Source: an uncultured Clostridia bacterium (GTDB lineage Bacteria; Bacillota; Clostridia; Christensenellales; Borkfalkiaceae). Taken from it: a stretch of DNA of 37,246 nucleotides. The stretch lies in assembly GCA_958419945.1 (NCBI GenBank), contig CATZIC010000014.1, forward strand, positions 1 through 37,246, read 5' to 3'. The position numbers and the translations under genes are program-made. Below are positions 16,590 through 23,900 of the stretch, piece after piece. How positions within the stretch are numbered: the first letter of the stretch is position 1; each line of letters begins with the position of its first letter. The notes below the pieces were generated by a model. That model was not told where the DNA came from, ran no database searches, and saw only the letters and a program-made list of their open reading frames with translations.

Positions 16590-17242
16590 ATCTGAAGTTG
16601 TTCCTCAAAAAACGTAACGCCTTCGTCTGTAAACGTCATCGTCATTCGGGTATATATCGGCGTTCTTTGCGTAAATTCAATCGGTGCTACCATTTCCGCT
16701 ACCAAAACGTTGCCATCAATCGAAACTTTAAATTCCTCTAACTTTTCATAAAACTCCGCAAATTTCTCTATCCCGTATGAAGTCTTGTACACGACGTCTT
16801 TTTCTACGCGTAAATAATCACGCCATTCTTCCCTGTATTCAAGGTAATAAAACGGTACAATCGTACCAAAACCCTGACTGCAATTATCAAGTTCGTACCA
16901 ACCGTTTTTTCTGTCGTGAACAAGGTAATAATGTGATTTTCCCGTCGCATCCGTTTTCGTTATCCCTATCATCCTTTCCGACAAAAAGGTTTCGACCTTC
17001 GCTTTTCCGTAATCCGTGTTGTCTATAAGATTTTTCAGTTCCGAAAGCGTCATTTCCGTTTCAAACCTTACGGCGTCAGGTCCATCCACAAATCCTTTCT
17101 TGTTTAGCGGTAAGCTGAAATAATCGTAATCATAGTAGCATCCGACTTTAATATCCACCCTTGTCGCCCCGCACGCCGTAAGCGTTGGCAAGGCGTATAC
17201 CGCTAAAATACATGCTAAAACGATAATAATTTTGCTTTTCAT
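16586..17242 (-). CDS. Lipoprotein linked to ABC exporter
   Basis: A 218-residue lipoprotein with signal peptide MKSKIIIVLACILAVYALPT and the lipobox LTAC, so it is anchored outside the membrane. The mature part is rich in acidic and aromatic residues, with no recognised domain or catalytic motif. ATG 17242 follows AAAGG and GGGAG. It is the first gene of a three-gene operon with the ABC ATPase (ATGA overlap) and permease. This position suggests an accessory, sensor or immunity-type role for the exporter, which is inference. The leader holds an inverted repeat (17268-17289). Confidence 0.8.
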   Translation of the reverse strand: MKSKIIIVLACILAVYALPTLTACGATRVDIKVGCYYDYDYFSLPLNKKGFVDGPDAVRFETEMTLSELKNLIDNTDYGKAKVETFLSERMIGITKTDATGKSHYYLVHDRKNGWYELDNCSQGFGTIVPFYYLEYREEWRDYLRVEKDVVYKTSYGIEKFAEFYEKLEEFKVSIDGNVLVAEMVAPIEFTQRTPIYTRMTMTFTDEGVTFFEEQLQI

Positions 17243-17267
17243 ACCTTTCTCCCTTTTGGTTTATTTT

Positions 17268-17289
17268 AAAGGACGTTCTATTGTCCTTT
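17268..17289. promoter_or_regulatory. Inverted repeat in the leader of the lipoprotein-ABC operon
   Basis: AAAGGAC and GTCCTTT are separated by 8 bp, between the predicted start of transcription (about 17291) and the ribosome binding site. It could be an operator or an RNA hairpin. Confidence 0.5.
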
Positions 17290-17297
17290 ACGCTTTA

Positions 17298-17326
17298 AGA
17301 GTAATATACCCCGCCCACGTTGTCAA
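17298..17326 (-). promoter_or_regulatory. Sigma-A-type promoter of the lipoprotein-ABC operon
   Basis: TTGACA, 17-nt spacer, TACTCT on the minus strand. The -35 is perfect and the -10 is moderate. The leader is about 49 nt. Confidence 0.65.
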
Positions 17327-17364
17327 TACTTTTTGAAAATTAGCAACTAAACTATTAGTTGAGT

Positions 17365-17386
17365 TGGGCTATAGACCACCGTTTTT
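17365..17386 (+). repeat. Dispersed repeat, variant half of a tandem pair
   Basis: TTGGGCTATAGACCACCG then TTTTT. It directly precedes a full copy, the two together forming a compound unit of about 50 bp. Confidence 0.65.
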
Positions 17387-17388
17387 AA

Positions 17389-17417
17389 CCGATAACGGGC
17401 TTATAGGAGGACTTTTT
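17389..17417 (+). repeat. Dispersed CTTATAG repeat, near-consensus
   Basis: CCGATAACGGGCTTATAG followed by GAGGACTTTTT. Intergenic, between the MFS gene end and the lipoprotein promoter. Confidence 0.9.
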
Positions 17418-17436
17418 GTAAAATTATATAAAATTA

Positions 17437-17463
17437 CGGCGGGCGTATTAACTACGCCCGCCG
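17437..17463 (-). terminator. Intrinsic terminator of the MFS gene
   Basis: CGGCGGGCGTA and TACGCCCGCCG form an 11-bp stem with a 5-nt loop. Both flanks are A/T-rich, and a T-rich stretch follows on the minus strand. Confidence 0.75.
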
Positions 17464-17540
17464 CTTTCTATTTTTTAAATTCAAATATAAATTTTTATAT
17501 CGCAAAATCAAATTTACAATGATTCCGCACCGCAATTATT

Positions 17541-18974
17541 TTATTGATTATCGGCACCGACTTCGGAAGCCTCGGGAACTTCTGAAACTTCAAAAGTCTC
17601 TGAAGCTTCCCCTTCCATTTCTTCGAGTTTTTGCATTCTTATGGCTTTCGCATTTCGTTTAACGATTATCGCGGGGAAAATCATAAGCGCAGAAGAAACT
17701 GCGGAGAACAAAAACATTTCAAACGGGTAAACCCTGTCCCCTGCGTGATAACCGACGTTCTTTATAACGAGTTCGCTCGTTTCCGTCAGAAGTTCGCCAA
17801 AACCTTTTATTACCTGCGGATTGATAATCGAGGAAAGCACCATAGGAAGGGTTACGTAAATTATAATCCTTACGCCTTGAAAGCATCCCGCTTTGTCGGA
17901 CGGCGTGTAATCTCTTGCCGAGGCGTTAAATAAACCTGCCGCCATAAGGGAAGCCGATTCCACCATAGTTCCGCCGATTATAAACATTGCAAATTTCGCG
18001 GCAAAAGTGGTGCCTAAAAATTTAATTAGGTAAATGATAACTCCGCCAAGCGCCCCCATAACTACTACGGGATAAAAGAATTTGTCCTTTCCGTACTTAT
18101 CCATGAGTTTGCCTGAAACAGCCGCAACCACCGCAGACAGCACAACCACTAACGCAAGCGGAATAACGTAATCTTCAAGCCCAATGGTGTACTGAATAAG
18201 CATTATCATTTGCGGTTGCCAAAGTTGCATGGCAAGGCCGGAAAACATCATGCCAAGCAGGCACACGTAAATCATTTTATGGTTTTTAATGGTGGTAGGC
18301 TTGAAACCATACACAACTTCCGCAAGATATTTTCCGCTGCGGTTGGGCTTAAGTTTGGGGCTGTCTTTGAACAAAAACAGACCTACTACGCCGGTTACGA
18401 TTGTTATTCCGCCCAAAAGTAGGAAAAAAGTAGTCCAATTATCGCTTTGTGTAAACCCGTCGAACACCACGAAAATCATCATAAGCGCGGCCACGGGAAG
18501 TATGGACAGAACAGTATCCACAAATCCACGATTCGTAACGTCCGTAATATCGGTTATCCAGGCAGAGTACGCAGCGTCGTTTGAAAAGGAGCCGAAAAAG
18601 GTCATTACGCAGTCCATTAAAACGAAAATTACAGCCACAAGCGCCACCCCGCCCGCTGCCGACTTATTGCCGAAAAGTGCGAACGAAGCAGTTACTACGC
18701 CCCAAATTATGTAGCCTATGCAGACGAACGGCTTGCGCCTGCCCACTCTATCGGATATCGCACCGCCGAAAATGGTCGCAAGCGCCGCAACCACCGCCGA
18801 AGCCCCTACCATAAGCGAAGTTGCCCAAGCATCTGCGGTTATCTTTTTTTGTATGTAGGTGGAAAAATAAACGTTTTCCACTACCCAGGCAAGTTGTCCC
18901 ACAAGCCCGAAAATCAAAATCATGGCCCATATCTTAGCGCCTAATTTATTAGGCTTTTTTACGATAGTTTCCAT
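17541..18974 (-). CDS. Major facilitator superfamily transporter
   Basis: A 477-residue protein with about 12 hydrophobic helices, the usual MFS size. The conserved loop between helices 2 and 3 is GGAISDRVGRRKPF (about residues 62-75), and a second related motif GKLMDKYGKDKFFYP lies near residue 290. It resembles sugar:cation (GPH-like) carriers, but the substrate cannot be told. The ATG at 18974 is chosen because the AGAGGTG binding site lies just upstream and overlaps the alternative GTG at 18980. The promoter at 19012-19040 fits. The hydrophilic tail is Glu/Val/Ser-rich with EASETFEVSEVPEASEVG. It is monocistronic, with a terminator at 17437-17463. Confidence 0.88.
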   Translation of the reverse strand: METIVKKPNKLGAKIWAMILIFGLVGQLAWVVENVYFSTYIQKKITADAWATSLMVGASAVVAALATIFGGAISDRVGRRKPFVCIGYIIWGVVTASFALFGNKSAAGGVALVAVIFVLMDCVMTFFGSFSNDAAYSAWITDITDVTNRGFVDTVLSILPVAALMMIFVVFDGFTQSDNWTTFFLLLGGITIVTGVVGLFLFKDSPKLKPNRSGKYLAEVVYGFKPTTIKNHKMIYVCLLGMMFSGLAMQLWQPQMIMLIQYTIGLEDYVIPLALVVVLSAVVAAVSGKLMDKYGKDKFFYPVVVMGALGGVIIYLIKFLGTTFAAKFAMFIIGGTMVESASLMAAGLFNASARDYTPSDKAGCFQGVRIIIYVTLPMVLSSIINPQVIKGFGELLTETSELVIKNVGYHAGDRVYPFEMFLFSAVSSALMIFPAIIVKRNAKAIRMQKLEEMEGEASETFEVSEVPEASEVGADNQ

Positions 18975-19011
18975 AGTCACCTCTTTCTTATTAAGTGGTA
19001 AATCTTCCTAT

Positions 19012-19040
19012 ATTCTATCACTTTATATAATGCTTTTCAA
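19012..19040 (-). promoter_or_regulatory. Sigma-A-type promoter of the MFS gene
   Basis: TTGAAA, 17-nt spacer, TAGAAT on the minus strand, giving a leader of about 30 nt. Confidence 0.75.
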
Positions 19041-19138
19041 TACCTTTTTAAAAATTTATTGTGGAATTGAAATTTGTTTTACTAAATCGTACCTCACGCG
19101 ATTATAGCAAAAATCCCCCGCTTCGACTAAAATATGCC

Positions 19139-19163
19139 AATAACGGGCTTATCGGCGGACTTT
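19139..19163 (+). repeat. Dispersed CTTATAG repeat
   Basis: AATAACGGGCTTATCGGCGG followed by ACTTT. One base differs in the core (CTTATCG). Intergenic. Confidence 0.85.
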
Positions 19164-19198
19164 CATTGAGTGTGGAGTTTGGAGTTAGATTATTATTT

Positions 19199-19235
19199 CG
19201 TCATTGCGAGGAGCAAGGCTCCGTGGCAATCCAGG
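19199..19235 (+). repeat. Dispersed palindromic repeat of the CATTGCGAGG / GGCAATCCAG type
   Basis: CGTCATTGCGAGGAGC pairs across AAG with GCTCCGTGGCAATCCAG, an imperfect hairpin. Same family as 33856-33893. Confidence 0.8.
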
Positions 19236-19256
19236 AAATTTCAATAATTATTTTAA

Positions 19257-19345
19257 AGCCGTATTCGGCTCCTTTGTGTAAAGGGAGCTGGCTCGTAGAG
19301 CTTGAAGGATTGTAGGTTCCCGCAGGGAACTTCAATAATTACTTC
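19257..19345 (+). repeat. Composite dispersed element with two hairpins
   Basis: GCTCCTTTGTGTAAAGGGAGC and GGTTCCCGCAGGGAAC form stems joined by a GGCTCGTAGAGCTTGAAGGA stretch. I recognise similar elements from other gut Bacillota. No coding potential was found. Confidence 0.5.
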
Positions 19346-19404
19346 AAATCCGCAACTCTACTCTCGAAACTTCAGACTCCACACTTTACACTTTCATTAA
19401 AATT

Positions 19405-19440
19405 ACCCGTGCGCCCGCAAAATTTTGCGGGCGCACGGGT
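19405..19440 (-). terminator. Intrinsic terminator of the XRE regulator gene
   Basis: ACCCGTGCGCCCGCAAAA and TTTTGCGGGCGCACGGGT are exact reverse complements, flanked by AATTTT on the minus strand. It is a perfect 36-bp palindrome. Confidence 0.85.
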
Positions 19441-19448
19441 AAAATTAG

Positions 19449-19477
19449 TTGTTAGCCGACCTATAGCCGCACTTTTT
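19449..19477 (+). repeat. Dispersed CTTATAG repeat near the XRE gene end
   Basis: GTTAGCCGACCTATAGCCGC followed by ACTTTTT. It lies 9 bp after the XRE stop. Confidence 0.8.
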
Positions 19478-19485
19478 CAATAAAT

Positions 19486-19812
19486 CTATTTTTTACTGAA
19501 CAGTTCCGCAACGAGAAGCAAAGCCTGTTTCTGACACTCGTCAAGGCCGTTAAACAGCCTTACCATCTTTACTACGTCAGGGGTTTTTAGGGTAAGTTCT
19601 TCGGTACCGCTGTTACCCCATTCGTCGGTATTGCAGATAAGATAATCCACCGAACACCCGAACAATCTTGCAAGACTTATAAGATAAGTCGAATTAGGTT
19701 CGTGGGTGCCCTGTTCCCATCTTCCGACGCTTCTTTGCGTAGCGTTTATTGCCTTGCCGACCTCCTCTTGTGATAAGCCTTTTTCAAGCCGCAGTTCTTT
19801 TAATCTTATCAT
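19486..19812 (-). CDS. XRE-family transcriptional regulator
   Basis: A 108-residue protein. Residues 1-60 are a helix-turn-helix of the Cro/C1 (XRE) type: LKELRLEKGLSQEEVGKAI, then the recognition helix region TQRSVGRWEQGTHEPN, then LISLARLFGCSVDYLI. The last 40 residues are a short acidic-to-neutral tail. ATG 19812 has AAAGGAG 6 nt upstream. It is divergent from the surface-protein operon at 20107, and its upstream region holds several AGAC-type palindromes overlapping a consensus promoter, so it probably represses that operon and itself. That link is inferred. It could instead respond to growth phase, as SinR/SlrR-type regulators of matrix operons do. Confidence 0.9.
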   Translation of the reverse strand: MIRLKELRLEKGLSQEEVGKAINATQRSVGRWEQGTHEPNSTYLISLARLFGCSVDYLICNTDEWGNSGTEELTLKTPDVVKMVRLFNGLDECQKQALLLVAELFSKK

Positions 19813-19864
19813 ATAACTCCTTTAAAGATAGTTCTATTTTATATTCTTTGAAATTTTCACAGAA

Positions 19865-19893
19865 ATTATAGAATAAAACGTCTAAATTGTCTT
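19865..19893 (-). promoter_or_regulatory. Possible promoter of the XRE regulator gene
   Basis: AAGACA, 17-nt spacer, TATAAT on the minus strand. The -10 is perfect and the -35 matches in four of six positions. Its -35 overlaps the -35 of the divergent promoter. Confidence 0.55.
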
Positions 19894-19974
19894 GACGTAG
19901 ACGAATTTGTCGTGTATAATTCATAATTAGACGAAAATGTCTGATTGTATACTGAAAACAAGACAAAAACGACT
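19880..19974. promoter_or_regulatory. Cluster of AGAC-type operator-like sites
   Basis: Four related sites are seen: AGACAATTTAGACG (minus, about 19879-19892), AGACGAATTTGTCG (19899-19912), AGACGAAAATGTCT (19929-19942) and AGACAAAAACGACT (19961-19974). The last three start 30 and 32 bp apart, about three helical turns. One lies between -35 and -10 of the surface operon promoter and one just after its start. These are likely sites for the adjacent XRE protein. Confidence 0.65.
19892..19920 (+). promoter_or_regulatory. Sigma-A promoter of the surface-protein operon
   Basis: TTGACG, 17-nt spacer, TATAAT on the plus strand, nearly perfect consensus. Transcription should begin near 19927, leaving a leader of about 180 nt. 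A small ACCGAA-GTT-TTCGGT hairpin lies in that leader at 20023-20037. Overlapping operator-like repeats suggest tight repression. Confidence 0.85.
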
Positions 19975-20106
19975 TTAAAAGCGTAACTTACAGTAGCCTT
20001 TTGCAATCGATTTAAACGGCATACCGAAGTTTTCGGTCAAGATATATTTTCGGCTAAAACAGGAAGCAGATTGCTTAAAAGGCTGACTGCTTTCGGAGGG
20101 AGAAAT

Positions 20107-20874
20107 ATGGAAAAAACCGTCGGTTATGAAAAACCTGCAAAAAAAAGGCTGATAACAAACTTTCTTCACAGAATGAAGATCAACCGCTTTGTTTTTCTTG
20201 CCTACGTTATTATGCCCGCTTTGGTAATCGTAGTGGGATTTTCGGCTTGGACGATAAGCGGAAATTCCGTAGAGGGATCAAACGGCTTTTTTGTCGCAAG
20301 CGACGTCATAAACAGTTACGACTACATACAGTTAAGCAAGGCGCCTAACTCAACGGGCGCAAAATTCAATCTTTTCGAAACCGGTTTTTACGATCCCGAA
20401 ACCAAAGACTTTACTACTGCTCCGTCAATCGGTATCGATTACGAAATCAATCTGCGAAAATGCTTTGCCGATTTATTGAATGACGAAACGGGTGCGATAT
20501 ACGGCGTTTTCACTTTAAAATTTCCGAACGACGCACCGCAAAACCCACCGGATATTTTCACAGGTATGACCTGCAAAATAAACGACAGCGTAGTCTCTGA
20601 CGAGTCTGTAATTACGTTAAACAGCGGAACCCTTCCCGTTACAGTGATAAAAGCAAGTAGCACAACCACCGAATACACCGCTTTATTAAAATTCGATTTC
20701 GACAAGGAAAAGCAAAGCGCTTATAACGTAACTCTCAATTTAAACATGGCTTACACCCTTTCGCCAAGTAGCGCCACCTATCAAGAGCTTTATAACTATC
20801 TTGCGGTTGATACGCAAAAAAAATTAGCGGTTGACGTAAAAATTACGAAAACCAACCCACTGAACGGTAATTAG
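20107..20874 (+). CDS. Exported or membrane-anchored protein with TasA/SipW-like N-terminus
   Basis: A 255-residue protein. ATG 20107 is chosen because GGAGGGAG lies 4 nt upstream; an upstream ATG at 20071 has no such site. Residues 1-32 are basic, a hydrophobic helix (about 32-53) ends in GFSAWTISG, and about 200 extracytoplasmic residues follow, rich in Thr, Asn and Asp. The AWTI pattern after the helix resembles the cut-site region of SipW-dependent fibre proteins, and the next gene has a similar ASWNI. I recognise no domain with certainty. It is the first gene of an operon under the promoter at 19892-19920 and probably acts with the large protein downstream, perhaps as an anchor, pilin-like or matrix subunit. 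That role is inference. Confidence 0.75.
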   Translation: MEKTVGYEKPAKKRLITNFLHRMKINRFVFLAYVIMPALVIVVGFSAWTISGNSVEGSNGFFVASDVINSYDYIQLSKAPNSTGAKFNLFETGFYDPETKDFTTAPSIGIDYEINLRKCFADLLNDETGAIYGVFTLKFPNDAPQNPPDIFTGMTCKINDSVVSDESVITLNSGTLPVTVIKASSTTTEYTALLKFDFDKEKQSAYNVTLNLNMAYTLSPSSATYQELYNYLAVDTQKKLAVDVKITKTNPLNGN

Positions 20875-20884
20875 GTTTTTATCC

Positions 20885-20903
20885 CCCGCTTATAGCCTTA
20901 CTG
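20885..20903 (+). repeat. Possible partial dispersed repeat
   Basis: CCCGCTTATAGCCTTACTG matches the central part of the repeat only. It lies between the two surface-protein genes. Confidence 0.3.
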
Positions 20904-20943
20904 CTGCACAAAAAACTTCAATCTAAAAAAGGAGGGCAAAATT

Positions 20944-23900
20944 TTGAAAAGCAAAACTAAATATTTCATATTAGCCATCCTTTTCGGCATTGTGGCGCTG
21001 ACCGTCGCAGGATATGCAAGTTGGAATATTCACTTGCAGACGGACATAGCGCTAAATATACTACCCACCACCGATGAAAGCGGTTCAGTTGAAAATACTG
21101 CACGGCTTGATTTATTTGAAAAATATATCAAATGGTGCGGAACCTCTTTGCCCTCCGACTATACCGCCGATACGGTTTTGGAAGCCTCAAGCAGCCAAGA
21201 TTATAGCATTAAAGTAGACACCGAATTGACCCCGACGGGCGCAGCCACCACCTTTGCCGAACTGAAAATCGGCTTTAACTACGAATACTACGTTAAAGCT
21301 ACCGGCGAAAAATTAACCGAAAAGCCAACCGCCGCCGGCGAGTATTTTTGTAAAATAATTACAGTGAGCACCGCCCCCGACTCTTTCACAGCAAACCAAA
21401 CCGCAATAGAAAATCTTAACAAGCAAAATAGCGGCTGCGCCGCCATTGTAAACTATAAAATAAACTCCTTAACCCTCATTCCCCTGCCGACCGTAAACCC
21501 AACTGCGTTTACCTATAACGGCAAAAACCAATATACGGATATTTTAAGCAAATTCACGTTTGACAACAATATTCTATCAAACGGCACCCTCGATACGAAC
21601 AAAGTTTCATTAACCGTATGCGACAAAGACGGCAACGAGGTTTCCAAAGACGGCGAAACACCTATCTGCACTAACGCAGGAAATTACACATTTAAGTTCA
21701 CAATTAAGAACACGGCACAATACAAGTGGAATACACCGACAAACCTTCCTGTCGGCACTACGGTAGAAGGCCCCACCGCAAGCGTAACGATTGAGATTAG
21801 CAAGCTTGCTATTACCTTCACGGCCGAATGGGGATGCTATGAAAATGGCACGGAAGTTGCTTTTGCTGCGGACAACACCGTAACCTATACCGGCAATACT
21901 TTCACAGTTAAACTTAAAAACGTTGATACTAAACTGCAAGTAACGTACACAAACAGCGAAGGAATCGAAACTAATAAGGGAACCAATGCGGGCGATTACA
22001 CTTCGACCGCGACCGTTGCGGTTAAGGCAGACTATGCCACTAGTTGCGAAATTACCGGCGATGCTTCCTATAGGATAAATTGGAAGATTGATCGTGCTCC
22101 CATTGCTAAGCCTGCATTGAAGGAAGGCCTAACGTTTACGTATACAGGTTCGGATCAACTTATAACTATTAAAGAAACGGCATTCAATAACTATAATCCG
22201 ACTACGGATACGAATAAAATTGACTTATCTGCACCACAAAGAGTTATTAACGCTTATAATGGTGCAACACCCATTAGTTACCCATTTAGATTTACGCCTA
22301 GCGATAACTACAAGTGGGAAAGCGGTAACGCAACTGAAACTGTTGAGATAGTAATTACACTAAATAAGGCAAACCTTACTGCAACTTCTTTAACCATAGT
22401 AGCTAAAGATCCACGTGCAACAGGATTAATTGAACATGGTGATGAACTAAAATTAAGTACTTGCACTGTAACAGGAGTAAACAATACAACTATTCAAGCT
22501 GCTAATTACACTGTTACCATTGACGACGCTGTATACAGCGGTAGCACTGAAACAGTAACCCAAACTGTAAATTGCAAATTTACGCCGACAGGCTCTTACT
22601 CCAACAATTATAACGAACTTGTTGTTACCTGTGATATCACAGTTAGTGCCGTTGCAAAGATAGATTCTACGTATTACGGCACTATTGAAAGTGCTTTAAA
22701 TGCAGCTGCTAGCGGAAAAACGGTATACGTTTTGGTTGGTAAGAATCCTATTATTAGGCAGAATTGCACCATTGCAAGTGGCGTTATCCTCTGTTTACCT
22801 TATGCTGACGATGGAACGTGGTCTTCTCGTGCTGGTACAGCAGGTACCTTTGCTGATGCAGACAATGCAAGCGTTAATAAAAACCTAAAAAACAACGTTG
22901 TATTAAACAACAATGTTACCTTGACTGTTAATGGTGAATTGCAAATCGGTGGTATACTTGGTCATACGGCACAAGGTTTGTCCGGTCAGACTTCAGGCAC
23001 TTACTGCCAAATACTTATGAAGGAAGGTTCAAAAATTACCAGTACAGGTAAAATTGACTGTTACGGCTATATTAAGACTTACGACAAAACAACTAACGCA
23101 ACAGTTGAAGCGACGGCAGGCACAATTTACGCTCCTTTTGTAGTTTACGACTTCCGTGGTGGCTCAAGTACGGTTGGTGCATATGCAGGCAGTGGTAGTA
23201 TAATAACAGCGGGTAGTAGAACACCTAACATATCGCCATTCTCTGTTTATGATATGCCGAATATACATTCTACGGTAAAAATAAACTCTACTGCCGAACT
23301 ATGGGGCTATGCTGACCTTTATGCCGGAAATCAACATAATACGACAGAAATTAAAATAATCGCTAGTAGCGGTTCGGTGCTTAATTTAAGCAATGGTAGT
23401 TATGTATTGAGTAAGTACACGCCCGGAAGTTGGGATGCAACACGTGGCGGTTATACAAGTACAAACACAAACACAGGAAGAACAACGCTAAATATTTATG
23501 GCGGAGCATCTTTGGGTTCCATGCAATTAACCGTCAGCGTTTCCATTGTAACTGCGACAGTATCTACAGATAAAGTTCTTTTCCCTGTATCTTGGAAATA
23601 TGACGTCATCTTAAATAGTGGCACTTATACTCTAGGATACGATATTAAGTTCTTAACAGGATCTTCTTTAATGGTTGAAACAGGTGCAACACTTAATATC
23701 AATTCAAAATGTATTTTTTATAGAGAGTTTAAAGACGTTGCCTATGGCGGATCCGTATACCCTGCTAAAGATGCGGCAGAACTTACTGTAAACGGCACAG
23801 TCAATATTAACGATGGTGCAAGCTTCGGTGGCAATATAGCAACCGAAAAAGAAGGCGCCAAATTGGTTGTTTCAAGTGGCGCTACGCTTAAAGTTTCGAG

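Larger units (their letters stand above)
18975..19485. other. Intergenic region packed with several dispersed repeat types
   Basis: About 510 bp without a gene. In order it holds the MFS promoter, a CTTATAG repeat, a GTGTGGAGTTTGGAGTTAG unit (19170-19189), a CATTGCGAGG palindrome, an element with CTCCTTTGTGTAAAGGGAGC and GGTTCCCGCAGGGAAC hairpins (about 19268-19330), an inverted AACTTCAGACTCCACACTTT unit, the terminator of the XRE gene and a second CTTATAG repeat. Confidence 0.65.

Noticed and set aside
19784..20169. Minus-strand small frames in the XRE/surface-operon gap
   Set aside because: They cover the promoters and operator sites and lack ribosome binding sites.
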